DNA from: Cyanobacteriota bacterium
GTDB lineage: Bacteria > Cyanobacteriota > Cyanobacteriia > Phormidesmidales > Phormidesmidaceae
DNA: 11,526 nucleotides
Direction of reading: 5' to 3'
Assembly: GCA_027619675.1 (NCBI GenBank)
Contig: JAQCHG010000013.1
Coordinates: forward strand, 1 to 11,526
Part shown: positions 1-7,060 of the stretch, in pieces
Layout: every line of letters starts with the position of its first letter
Position numbering within the stretch: position 1 is the stretch's first letter
Notes under the pieces: model-generated
What the model saw: only the letters and a program-made list of their open reading frames with translations
What the model was told of the DNA's origin: nothing
Database searches by the model: none
Made by a program: the position numbers and the translations under genes

Positions 1-601
<601 letters not shown>

Positions 602-674
602 GTGCCGCCGTCGGGCCGATCATCCCAACCCGTACCCTTTCAACCGTGACACCCAGCAAGGGGGTTTGGTCATT

Positions 675-1112
675 ATGGTGGCTATTTTTGTCTACGGCAC
701 CCTAAAGCCTAGGGAAACCTACCACGATCGCTATTGTCGCCCCCACCTGATCCAGGCGATGGCGGCCCAGGTGGAAGGGCGACTCTACCACCTGCCCATG
801 GGATACCCCGCCCTGACGCTGGAACCGGGCTGGGTAACGGGGACGCTGTTGCAGCTTCGGGATGACACTGGGCTAGCGGCCATGGACGCCTTTGAGGGCT
901 ATGACTCGACGCGATCGCCCGCCGACAATGAATACAGCCGCCAGTGGCGATCGGTGCTCCCCTGCGGGGGCGAGCCGCTGGGGTCCGCTTGGATGTATGT
1001 CATGGATCACCCCCGAGTCCAGCGGTATCAGGGGGTGTGGATTCCGGCGGGGGTGTGGAGCCACACCGACTGGCCCAGCATCCGCCCCGCCCCCGAGACA
1101 ACGCCCCCCTAA
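675..1112 (+). CDS. Gamma-glutamylcyclotransferase (AIG2-like) family protein
   Basis: A 145-residue protein of the GGCT/AIG2 fold, whose members release 5-oxoproline from gamma-glutamyl amino compounds. The signature glycine loop VYGTLKP is at residues 6-12. The acidic residue expected to act as general base is Glu74 in DAFEGYD. The length fits the small single-domain bacterial group. ATG at 675 puts the YGTL motif right after the first strand, as in the family; the open frame continues upstream to 552, but that extension looks like non-coding translation. AAGGGGG at 658-664 is a possible ribosome site 10 nt before the ATG. The Pro-rich tail is unlikely to be structured. It ends facing the minus-strand VOC gene. 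Exact substrate unknown. Confidence 0.85.
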   Translation: MVAIFVYGTLKPRETYHDRYCRPHLIQAMAAQVEGRLYHLPMGYPALTLEPGWVTGTLLQLRDDTGLAAMDAFEGYDSTRSPADNEYSRQWRSVLPCGGEPLGSAWMYVMDHPRVQRYQGVWIPAGVWSHTDWPSIRPAPETTPP

Positions 1113-1187
1113 CGGGTCAGGGGCTGAGAGGATTTTTCGGAATGAATATCCCGCCGTAGGTCATGTCTCTCTCAGGTAGAACAGGTA

Positions 1188-1204
1188 GGTGGGCACTGCC
1201 CACC
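1188..1204. repeat. Short near-perfect palindrome between convergent genes
   Basis: GGTGGGCA (1188-1195) and TGCCCACC (1197-1204) are exact inverted copies around a single C. It lies in the 154-bp gap between two convergent stop codons (1112 plus, 1267 minus). There is no T-run on either side, so it does not look like a standard intrinsic terminator. GC-rich palindromes of this kind occur as dispersed repeats in cyanobacteria, from memory. Copy number in this genome is unknown. Confidence 0.45.
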
Positions 1205-1266
1205 AGCCTGACACCAGCGCCCCTCCGCCCATTGCTAGATCAGCCGTTGGCCCAACAGCAACACAC

Positions 1267-1644
1267 CTAAAGGGTGTCAGGAATTGCCGTCAGCTCAATC
1301 AAATTCCCATCCGGGTCTTGGGTGAACAAGGCCGCCCGTCCGGAGGCGCTTCTCTGCACCGGACACCCAGCGGCTTCGAGGCGGGCCTGCATCGCCTCTA
1401 AATTCACCACCCCCAGGGCCAGATGGGGATTGCGGCCCCACTTGTCGGGGCGGGGACGGGGGGCCTGCCATTGCGCCGCCACCATCAGATGAAGTTGAAA
1501 GGTCCCCAACTGATACCACTGCCCCGGAAAAGACAAGGGACGGGGGGCCGGGGTCAGCCCCAGTACTTCCCCGTAAAACCATTCGGCTTGGGCCAGGTCA
1601 CTGACCAATAGGGCGACATGGAGGGCATGGGTGGGGGTAACCAT
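1267..1644 (-). CDS. VOC-fold (glyoxalase/bleomycin-resistance/dioxygenase) protein
   Basis: A 125-residue single VOC module of two beta-alpha-beta-beta-beta repeats. It opens with HALHVALLVSDLAQAEWFYG and closes with FTQDPDGNLIEL, the family's hallmark end. His9, His52, His74 and Glu117 fall at the places where VOC metalloenzymes hold their metal, so the active site looks intact. Members range from glyoxalase I to thiol transferases and dioxygenases; the reaction cannot be told here. ATG at 1644 is the natural start. The gene is divergent from the phosphoribulokinase-family gene, 131 bp away, and convergent with the cyclotransferase-like gene. Confidence 0.85.
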   Translation of the reverse strand: MVTPTHALHVALLVSDLAQAEWFYGEVLGLTPAPRPLSFPGQWYQLGTFQLHLMVAAQWQAPRPRPDKWGRNPHLALGVVNLEAMQARLEAAGCPVQRSASGRAALFTQDPDGNLIELTAIPDTL

Positions 1645-1697
1645 GGGGCAATGGGCGCGATCGCACCATCCAGTAATCTCTCCTCCAGCCTACTGCC

Positions 1698-1744
1698 TTG
1701 AGTAGGGGACCATTGATCCCTAGAATTAAGCAATACTTTGCTTA
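1698..1744 (+). promoter_or_regulatory. Promoter with inverted repeat at the predicted start site, upstream of the PRK-family gene
   Basis: TTGAGT (1698-1703) and TAGAAT (1721-1726) are separated by exactly 17 nt, a good sigma70-type pair (4/6 and 5/6 to consensus). Right after the -10, TAAGCAA (1727-1733) and TTGCTTA (1738-1744) form a perfect 7-bp inverted repeat around TACT. The repeat covers the expected start site (about 1733) and could be a repressor operator or a hairpin at the mRNA 5' end. An AGGAGG ribosome site follows at 1766-1771. Predicted by eye only. Confidence 0.55.
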
Positions 1745-1775
1745 GGTATTGATACGTCGTTGGTCAGGAGGAACT

Positions 1776-2738
1776 ATGCCCAGCCGTCCCATCATTCTCG
1801 GTATCGTGGGCGACAGTGCCGCCGGTAAAACCACCTTGACCCGAGGGATTGCCCAAATCCTCGGAGAAGATCAGGTAACCGCCATTTGCACCGACGATTA
1901 TCACCGCTACGATCGCGTCCAGCGCAAGGAGATGGGAATCTCCGCGCTGCACCCCGACTGCAACTATCTCGACATCATCGAGCAGCACCTAGAACTGCTG
2001 CGGGAAGGCAAGCCCATCCTCAAGCCTATCTACAACCATTCCACCGGAGCTTTTGATCCCCCCGAATACATCGAGCCCCGCAAATTTGTGATTGTGGAAG
2101 GACTCTTGGGTTATTCCACCGCAGCGGCTCGCTCCTGCTACGACGTGATGGTGTATCTGGCCCCCCCTGAGGATCTGCGCGCCACCTGGAAAATCAAGCG
2201 GGATACCCGAAAACGGGGCTATACCGAAGACCAAGTCCTGGAGCAACTGAAGCAACGGGAATCTGATTCAGAAGCCTTTATCCGGCCCCAGCGGCAGTGG
2301 GCCGATGTCATTGTGTCTTTTTATCCCCCTGAGGCTGGGGCTAAGGATGATCTGCTGCTGAATGTGCGGCTGGTGCTGCGCCCCACCATTCCCCACCCCG
2401 ACTTCACCAACCTGCTGGATGACACCGGCAATCACCTGGGGGATTCTGTGCGGTTGGTGCTGGACCGCGACATGGGTAAGCCTGTGGATGTGCTGGAAAT
2501 TGACGGCCATGCCACCCAAGAACAAGTGCAGGAACTGGAGCGCATTCTATGCGGCGAAGTGCCTTACCTGGGGCAGTTTTGCAGCATTGAAGGCAATCAG
2601 GACATCGGTAAGCTGATTGGCACCACTGGGGAAACGCTGCAAAGCTATCCCCTCGCCCTGACCCAGTTGCTGATCACCTATCACATGCTCAAAGCCGACA
2701 AGGTAGAAGTGCAGTTGGCTGCTGGCATGAAAATCTAG
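1776..2738 (+). CDS. Phosphoribulokinase/uridine kinase-family P-loop kinase (non-canonical PRK paralogue)
   Basis: A 320-residue kinase resembling the phosphoribulokinase/uridine kinase family. The P-loop GDSAAGKTT is at 12-20, then ICTDDYHRYDR (37-47), KPIYNHSTGAFDPP (83-96, matching the PRK motif KPIYNHETG.xDPP) and IVEGLLG (106-112). These suggest phosphorylation of a ribulose- or nucleoside-like substrate with ATP. It is probably not the Calvin-cycle enzyme. The redox Cys inside the canonical PRK P-loop (GDSGCGKST) is Ala16 here; only the second Cys of that pair is kept (Cys38). The C-terminal half (from about residue 187) differs from canonical PRK. I chose ATG 1776 over TTG 1749 because AGGAGG sits 4 nt before it. 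True substrate unknown; often auto-annotated as PRK. Confidence 0.85.
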   Translation: MPSRPIILGIVGDSAAGKTTLTRGIAQILGEDQVTAICTDDYHRYDRVQRKEMGISALHPDCNYLDIIEQHLELLREGKPILKPIYNHSTGAFDPPEYIEPRKFVIVEGLLGYSTAAARSCYDVMVYLAPPEDLRATWKIKRDTRKRGYTEDQVLEQLKQRESDSEAFIRPQRQWADVIVSFYPPEAGAKDDLLLNVRLVLRPTIPHPDFTNLLDDTGNHLGDSVRLVLDRDMGKPVDVLEIDGHATQEQVQELERILCGEVPYLGQFCSIEGNQDIGKLIGTTGETLQSYPLALTQLLITYHMLKADKVEVQLAAGMKI

Positions 2739-2750
2739 GCATCCACGCCA

Positions 2751-3237
2751 CTACTGCGGCTCAATCCCCAACTCCCGTAGGCGAGCGGCTAGGGCTTCAG
2801 CCCTTTGCTGGGCCGCATCGCGCTCCTGCTGAATGAGTTCATTCTCTTCCTGAAGCGCCTGCCGCAACTGCTCTAACTCATCCCGGTTCAGGAGCTTAGT
2901 CCCCGTTTGAGGATCGTAGAACCGCAGCGCCTGGGCGGCAGGAGCCAGCCCCAGTTCTGGATAGGGGGGATGCAGTTGCAAATCGAGCCCCAACACTGAT
3001 GCTATGGATGTAGGGCAAACTAGCGGCAGTGAAGGCCAGCGGCAACAGTTGGTAGGTGCCATCCGCCAGTTGCGCCCCCTGCAATTGAGGGTTGAGATCA
3101 TCCGCTGTGGGATCGTACTGAAAATATTCTTGCACCCCCAGACTGGCGTAGAGACGAGGCTTTTCCACCTCGTCTTGCCGTTTGGTACTGCGGGAGGTGA
3201 TTTCTAGAACAGGGAGTAGTCCAGTGGTCTCAGCCAT
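2751..3237 (-). pseudogene. Uma2-type (DUF820, PD-(D/E)XK) gene remnant, 5'-truncated and frameshifted
   Basis: Uma2-family proteins are restriction-endonuclease-fold proteins expanded in cyanobacteria. From 3237 the frame reads LLPVLEITSRSTKRQDEVEKPRLYASLGVQEYFQYDP, the usual catalytic-core end and C-terminal half. The normal N-terminal half (roughly 90 residues) is missing: upstream sequence does not encode it. Near 2995-3012 the reading frame must move by one base (net +1 insertion or -2) to continue into LGLDLQLHPPYPELGLAPAAQ and the coiled-coil tail QALQEENELIQQERDAAQQR, ending at 2751. Two independent lesions make an active product unlikely. The gene ends 12 nt from the convergent PRK-family stop. 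A sequencing error could explain the frameshift, but not the missing start. Confidence 0.8.
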
Positions 3238-3299
3238 GGGACAGCACCTCGCGGGTCGGCGTGGCTTCTATTATGTCAGTTGCTGAAAGACCCTAGACA

Positions 3300-3331
3300 T
3301 CAACCCCATGCAGCCGTTCATGGGGGATTGA
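3300..3331. other. Hairpin downstream of the carbonic anhydrase-like gene
   Basis: CCCCATG (3304-3310) and CATGGGG (3319-3325) pair perfectly around an 8-nt loop; TCAA (3300-3303) and TTGA (3328-3331) extend the stem past a 2-nt bulge. It lies 28-59 nt past the minus-strand stop at 3359. No T-run follows on the minus strand, so it is at most a weak or factor-aided terminator, or an mRNA 3'-end stabiliser. Confidence 0.35.
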
Positions 3332-3358
3332 CTTGGTCCCGATGGGGCAGTGCCGCCC

Positions 3359-3919
3359 CTAGCCAAACCCCGTGGGGTTGGGCAAATCGCCCCCTGTACC
3401 CGCATGGGTCAAGGCGAGGCGATGATACTTTTCCGCATGGCGAATCAAATCTGCCGCTTCCGTCTCATTCATGGGGCGGGCAATTTTGGCGGGCAGACCC
3501 ACCACCAGCGATCGCGGCGGCACATCCTTCGTCACCAAGGCCCCCGCCCCAACCATGCTGCCCGTACCCACCCGCACCCCGTTGAGCACGATCGCCCCAA
3601 TGCCGATCAAACAACCCCGCTCAATATGGGCGCTGTGGATCACCGCCCGGTGACCCACCGTCACATAATCTTCCAGCACCACCGGCAAACCAGGATCACA
3701 ATGCAGCACCGCCCCATCCTGCACATTGCTGTAAGCCCCCACTTGGATAGCCTCCACATCCCCCCGCAGCACCGCCCCGTACCAAATGCTGGCTCCCGTG
3801 CCCAGGGTCACCTGCCCCATCACCGTGGCCCCCGGTGCCACAAACGCAGCGGTGCTGAGATCCGGAGCGGGCCAAAATCCGCCGGGAGCCTGCAAAATCG
3901 GCGCAAAGTCTGGGGCCAT
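3359..3919 (-). CDS. Gamma-class carbonic anhydrase-like left-handed beta-helix protein (YrdA/PaaY type)
   Basis: A 186-residue hexapeptide-repeat protein, expected to form a trimer of left-handed beta-helices with metal sites between subunits. The three metal-ligand histidines of gamma carbonic anhydrases appear as His73 (VLHCD), His90 and His95 (VTVGHRAVIH). Residues matching Cam Arg59, Asp61, Asn73 and Gln75 are Arg52, Asp54 (LRGD), Asn65 and Gln67 (SNVQDGA). The C-terminal helix (about 151-171, NETEAADLIRHAEKYHRLAL) packs on the prism in this family. Short members lacking Cam's acidic loop may hydrate CO2 or act as metal-binding or acyl-related proteins; activity is not certain. It is not CcmM, since there are no RuBisCO small-subunit-like repeats. 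ATG 3919 fits the family start, though no Shine-Dalgarno is evident. Divergent from the TIGR02652 gene. Confidence 0.88.
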   Translation of the reverse strand: MAPDFAPILQAPGGFWPAPDLSTAAFVAPGATVMGQVTLGTGASIWYGAVLRGDVEAIQVGAYSNVQDGAVLHCDPGLPVVLEDYVTVGHRAVIHSAHIERGCLIGIGAIVLNGVRVGTGSMVGAGALVTKDVPPRSLVVGLPAKIARPMNETEAADLIRHAEKYHRLALTHAGTGGDLPNPTGFG

Positions 3920-3976
3920 GGGTCAAACTCAGGAAAGCGTTAGGGCAGAATGAACAGGGAGAGCGGATTCCCCCGT

Positions 3977-4081
3977 TTGCCAGGGCCACAGATTTGGGGC
4001 ACTGGCAACCTCAGAAAGCCTATAGCGATAAGGCGGTAACTAGCCAGCGTGGCTGAGGCTTTCTGAGCAAAGCTATATAAT
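3977..4081 (+). promoter_or_regulatory. Divergent control region: two inverted repeats and a perfect -10 box
   Basis: CTCAGAAAGCCT (4010-4021) and AGGCTTTCTGAG (4056-4067) are perfect 12-bp inverted copies around a 34-nt loop. Just left, TTGCCAG (3977-3983) and CTGGCAA (4002-4008) form a 7-bp pair. TATAAT (4076-4081) is a consensus -10 box for plus-strand transcription, 45 nt before the TIGR02652 start. The matching -35 position is poor (CTGAGG at 4053-4058, 17-nt spacer) and lies inside the right arm of the 12-bp repeat. A weak -35 overlapping a dyad suggests a regulator-dependent or repressed promoter. The dyad also sits in the leader region of the minus-strand carbonic anhydrase-like gene. 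Confidence 0.5.
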
Positions 4082-4125
4082 ACGGCTACCGGACCCAACG
4101 GCCTGCATGGATCGGCGAATGCTAC

Positions 4126-4635
4126 ATGGTTAATCCAGCCCTGCAAAACCCTATTTTCGGCCCGGAGATTCATTGTCCCCACTGTCGTCAGGCCATCCCC
4201 GCCCTGACCCTAACGGATACCTATCTCTGCCCCCGCCACGGGGCCTTTGAAGCGGATCCCGACACCAAAGAATTGGTCCACCTGCAATCGGGGCGACATT
4301 GGCGGCAATGGGAAGGGGAATGGTACCGCCAACACACCCATCCCGACGGCATTCGCTTTGAAATCCACGAAGCCCTCGATCGCCTCTACACCCAAGGTTA
4401 TCGGGCCACCCGTGTGATTATTGCCCAGCGCTATCGCGAATTGGTCAACGCCTACCTCGAACGCAGTGCCCCTTGGCGCGGCACCACCGACAGCAGCACC
4501 CCTCGCCTTTATGGCCTGCCCGTAGAATTTAGCCCTGACCCTGACCAAGAACCCTGTTGGCACGTGATCAACTTCAATCTTGAAAAAGAACCCGGCGTGC
4601 CCGTGCGCTATCCCTACTTTCGACTGTTTGAATAG
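4126..4635 (+). CDS. TIGR02652-type cyanobacterial conserved protein with CxxC-x14-CxxH motif
   Basis: A 169-residue protein of unknown function. Cys17, Cys20, Cys35 and His38 form CPHC-(14 residues)-CPRH, which matches the motif and length (about 170) of the cyanobacteria-restricted family TIGR02652, as I recall it. The four residues probably bind one zinc ion. The rest is Trp/Tyr/Arg-rich (HWRQWEGEWYRQH; ATRVIIAQRYRELVNAYLERSAPWRG) with a conserved-looking end (CWHVINFNLEKEPGVPVRYPYFRLFE). There is no signal peptide or membrane segment, so it is likely cytosolic. It opens a probable operon: the VOC gene starts 32 nt after its stop. A TATAAT box lies 45 nt upstream of the ATG. Confidence 0.85.
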   Translation: MVNPALQNPIFGPEIHCPHCRQAIPALTLTDTYLCPRHGAFEADPDTKELVHLQSGRHWRQWEGEWYRQHTHPDGIRFEIHEALDRLYTQGYRATRVIIAQRYRELVNAYLERSAPWRGTTDSSTPRLYGLPVEFSPDPDQEPCWHVINFNLEKEPGVPVRYPYFRLFE

Positions 4636-4667
4636 GTTTTGAAGCGGTAGGTTGAAGCGTCGAGCCC

Positions 4668-5093
4668 ATGCACCATGCCTCCATCCGCACGGCAGACATT
4701 CATCAAGCGATCGCCTTTTATGAGATCCTGGGGTTTACCCTAGAGGAACGGTTTACAGCGGGGATTACCCTGGCCTGCTGGATGACGGGGTTAGGGGGGC
4801 GGATTGAGTTGCTACAGGTGCCAGAACCCCATCCCCCGGCGGACCCCTTCCATGACGAGCATTACACCGGGTATTACCACCTGTCCTTTGATCTCACCGA
4901 TCAAGTAGAGAGCCTGCCCGCTTGGCTAGCGGATCTTCAGGCCCGCTACCAAGGGGCATCCCCCCCGCAGCCCTTAACGGTGCTGCTACCACCCCAGCAA
5001 CAGATGATTGGCCCCCATGTGTACGAGGTGGCCTTTATTGCCGATAGGGATGGACTACCCCTGGAATTTTTGCGGATGATGCGCCATGGCTGA
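4668..5093 (+). CDS. VOC-fold (glyoxalase-like) protein
   Basis: A 141-residue VOC module. It opens MHHASIRTADIHQAIAFYEI and ends AFIADRDGLPLEFLRMMRHG, typical of the family. Candidate metal ligands are His3 (or His2), Glu47 (RIELLQVP), His71 (YYHLSFDL) and Glu133 (LPLEFL), the His/Glu/His/Glu pattern of glyoxalase I-type enzymes. The reaction is unassigned. Its stop codon overlaps the AAA ATPase start by 8 nt, which points to translational coupling and stable co-expression; the TIGR02652 gene lies 32 nt upstream. No clear Shine-Dalgarno precedes ATG 4668, so translation may depend on the upstream gene. Confidence 0.87.
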   Translation: MHHASIRTADIHQAIAFYEILGFTLEERFTAGITLACWMTGLGGRIELLQVPEPHPPADPFHDEHYTGYYHLSFDLTDQVESLPAWLADLQARYQGASPPQPLTVLLPPQQQMIGPHVYEVAFIADRDGLPLEFLRMMRHG

Positions 5094-6660
5094 TGAGGGA
5101 GTTAAACCCTTTGCCAATAACTGGGCCTACCTCAAGGTGGAGCTACGCTGGTTGGATCGGGTACTGCTGTCGGCGGTGTCCCGCCACCGCAGTGAAGAAA
5201 AGGCAGTGGGACGGGTGGCCCAAACGGAGCGCGACCACGTCACCAGCCCTTGGTGGAAGGGCATCGTTACCCTGCCGCGATCGCACCCCCGCGAAGAAGG
5301 GCCACCCCCCAAGGGCATGGTGGCGGGGGGCAGCTACAGTCAGCAGCTAGAGGCCCGGATCCAAGCCAGTCGAGGGGCGGGTATCGCCCTCGCCCTGCCG
5401 GATCTACGGGATGGCTACCAACTCACCACCTTTGAGAAAAACCTGATTTTGCTGGCCCTAGCCCCGGAAATTAACCGCCGCTACGGTCGTCTCTACGACT
5501 ATTTGCAAGAAGAGTCGGGGGAACTGGAGGATCTGCCCACGGTGGACCTGTGCCTGCGGCTGCTGTGCCACAACGATCGCGCCTGGCAGGAGGGGCGATC
5601 GCGGCTAGCGGCGGCAGATTCCCTCGCTGCTAAGGGTTTGGTGGAATGGATTGGGGATGAGGGCACCCTCCTCAGCCATCAAGTCCGCTTGGCCGATGCC
5701 CTGGTGAACTACCTGCTGGCGGCGGATCCCCCCACCCCGGTGCCCAACTTTGCCCTACTGCCGGAATGGCACCCCCCGTCCTCCAAGGCAGGGGATTCGG
5801 CCATACCGGATGCGGATAGGACGGACGAGGATGGGGATGACGATCAGGACTGGGAAGCCGATGAGTCCTCAGGCTCCCCAGATGCCCTGGCGTCTGAAGC
5901 CGAGGCGTTGGGCTCCGCCAGCCCCACCCTGGTGGTCGCCCCCCACATTCCCAACGGCGATTGGCAAACCTTGGTGCTGCCCCCAGGGTTAAAAACCCAA
6001 TTGCAAGCCCTGGGCCGCCAGGGAAGCCAACGGCAGCGCAGCGCCACCGCCATGGGATTAATGGTGCTGTTGGTGGGGCCAAGGGGCACGGGCAAAACCA
6101 CCGCCGCCACCGCGATCGCCACCGATATGGCGCAATCCCTAGCGATTTTGGATCTGGCCACCGTCACCCTCGGGGGCGAGGCGGATCTGTTGGAGACAGC
6201 CCTAGCCGATGGCCGCCCGCTGCTGGTGCAGGCGGGCCACCATTGGTGGGGGCGACGGGCCACCCTCGAATCGGCCCAACTGCACCAATGGTGGCAGCAA
6301 CGGCAGCGCACCAGCGGCCTCACCCTAGTGACGGTGACCCATCTCCAGGCCATTCAGCCCCAGTGGCGGCGGCGGTTTGACGCCATCCTCACCTTTCCCC
6401 TGCCGGATCTGCGGGCACGGCAGAAAATATGGGCCACCCTCTGGCCCGATACCCTGACCCTGCGGGACATTGACTGGCGCTGGGTGGCCCAGCAGTTGCC
6501 CCTCAGCGGTGGCGACATGGCCGCGATCGCCCAAACCGCCTGCCTAGAACTCCAGGCCCGTCAACGCCATACCCTCACCCTCAAGGTGCTGCGTCAGGCG
6601 GTGGCCCTGCATCACCCCCACCTAGCCCCCGCCCTCGGGCGTGCTAGTCCCTCAGGGTGA
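5086..6660 (+). CDS. Cyanobacterial AAA-family ATPase with N-terminal helical/winged-helix region and degenerate Walker B
   Basis: A 524-residue protein. Residues 1-215 are a helical, probably winged-helix region (TTFEKNLILLALAPEINRRYGRLYDYLQ at about 114-141). Residues 236-280 are an acidic, Asp/Glu/Ser-rich linker. Residues 290-512 are an AAA module: Walker A GPRGTGKTT (331-339), RRRFDAILTFPLPDLRARQKIW (428-449), which resembles the arginine-finger/second-region segment of AAA proteins, and LSGGDMAAIAQTA (473-485), a sensor-2-like helix. The strand that should carry Walker B reads PLLVQAGHHWWG (378-389), with no Asp-Glu pair. ATP may be bound but poorly hydrolysed, or the acid is supplied elsewhere. 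ATG 5086 overlaps the VOC gene by 8 nt. Specific function unknown; AAA assignment is firm. Confidence 0.82.
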   Translation: MADEGVKPFANNWAYLKVELRWLDRVLLSAVSRHRSEEKAVGRVAQTERDHVTSPWWKGIVTLPRSHPREEGPPPKGMVAGGSYSQQLEARIQASRGAGIALALPDLRDGYQLTTFEKNLILLALAPEINRRYGRLYDYLQEESGELEDLPTVDLCLRLLCHNDRAWQEGRSRLAAADSLAAKGLVEWIGDEGTLLSHQVRLADALVNYLLAADPPTPVPNFALLPEWHPPSSKAGDSAIPDADRTDEDGDDDQDWEADESSGSPDALASEAEALGSASPTLVVAPHIPNGDWQTLVLPPGLKTQLQALGRQGSQRQRSATAMGLMVLLVGPRGTGKTTAATAIATDMAQSLAILDLATVTLGGEADLLETALADGRPLLVQAGHHWWGRRATLESAQLHQWWQQRQRTSGLTLVTVTHLQAIQPQWRRRFDAILTFPLPDLRARQKIWATLWPDTLTLRDIDWRWVAQQLPLSGGDMAAIAQTACLELQARQRHTLTLKVLRQAVALHHPHLAPALGRASPSG

Positions 6661-6920
6661 ACCCTTGTCTGGGCCAGCCTTGCCGCGCCCTGAGAATTAA
6701 GAGGATGCCATCTAAAGCTGCCTTAACTGCGGCTACCGCTTTAACGCTCATCTGTCAGTCTCACTAGAGAATATCTGAAACGCCCATTCCTCAGTAGACA
6801 AGCTAAATCTTGCCACTGAGCCAAAATATGAGCACAGACGCAAACGAGTGATCTTTTTATTTTCTGGCGACTTTCACTCAAGAGCATTAAGCTCTGAAAC
6901 GCTGAAAGCTTTGAAAGCTA
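6661..6920. other. Intergenic stretch without a recognised gene
   Basis: No credible reading frame or RNA was found between the AAA ATPase stop and the tRNA 3' end. The stretch holds one imperfect hairpin, CTTTCA (6871-6876)/TGAAAG (6903-6908) with inner AGAGC (6881-6885)/GCTCT (6891-6895). It lies just past the tRNA on the minus strand, where it might act in 3'-end formation. No T-run follows it. The neighbouring GAAAGCT TT GAAAGCT is a small direct repeat (about 6904-6919). Confidence 0.5.
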
Positions 6921-7007
6921 CGGAGAGGGAGGGATTCGAACCCTCGGAAGGTTTGACCCTTCAACAGATTTCGAGTCTGCCGCATTCGACCACTCTGCCA
7001 CCTCTCC
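6921..7007 (-). tRNA. tRNA-Ser (anticodon CGA, decodes UCG)
   Basis: The minus strand folds as a class II tRNA of 87 nt. The acceptor GGAGAGG (7007-7001) pairs perfectly with CCTCTCC (6928-6922), leaving discriminator G at 6921. The anticodon loop is CTCGAAA, with anticodon CGA at 6973-6971. The T-loop GGTTCGAATCC is present, and there is a long variable arm as expected for serine. The 3' CCA is not encoded. It lies 53 nt past the comEC stop on the same strand. Confidence 0.96.
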
Positions 7008-7024
7008 AGAGAGTCGTCTGGCTT

Positions 7025-7030
7025 ATTTTA
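7025..7030 (-). promoter_or_regulatory. Possible -10 box for tRNA-Ser
   Basis: TAAAAT on the minus strand ends 18 nt before the tRNA 5' end, a fitting distance for a -10 box (start site about 7018). The -35 position (GAGGCA at 7053-7048, 17-nt spacer) matches only 3 of 6 bases. The tRNA could instead be read through from comEC. Confidence 0.35.
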
Positions 7031-7060
7031 TCGTCGATCGCCCCTCCTGCCTCACCCAAA

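Noticed and set aside
1749..1775. TTG start nine codons upstream for the PRK-family gene
   Set aside because: The AGGAGG ribosome site lies inside this stretch and directly precedes ATG 1776.
5672..6353. Long antisense open frames inside the AAA ATPase gene
   Set aside because: They mirror GC-rich codon bias of the real gene, are Pro/Arg/Gly-rich and carry no domain.
6871..6908. Hairpin past tRNA-Ser as an intrinsic terminator
   Set aside because: Stem is bulged and no T-run follows on either strand.
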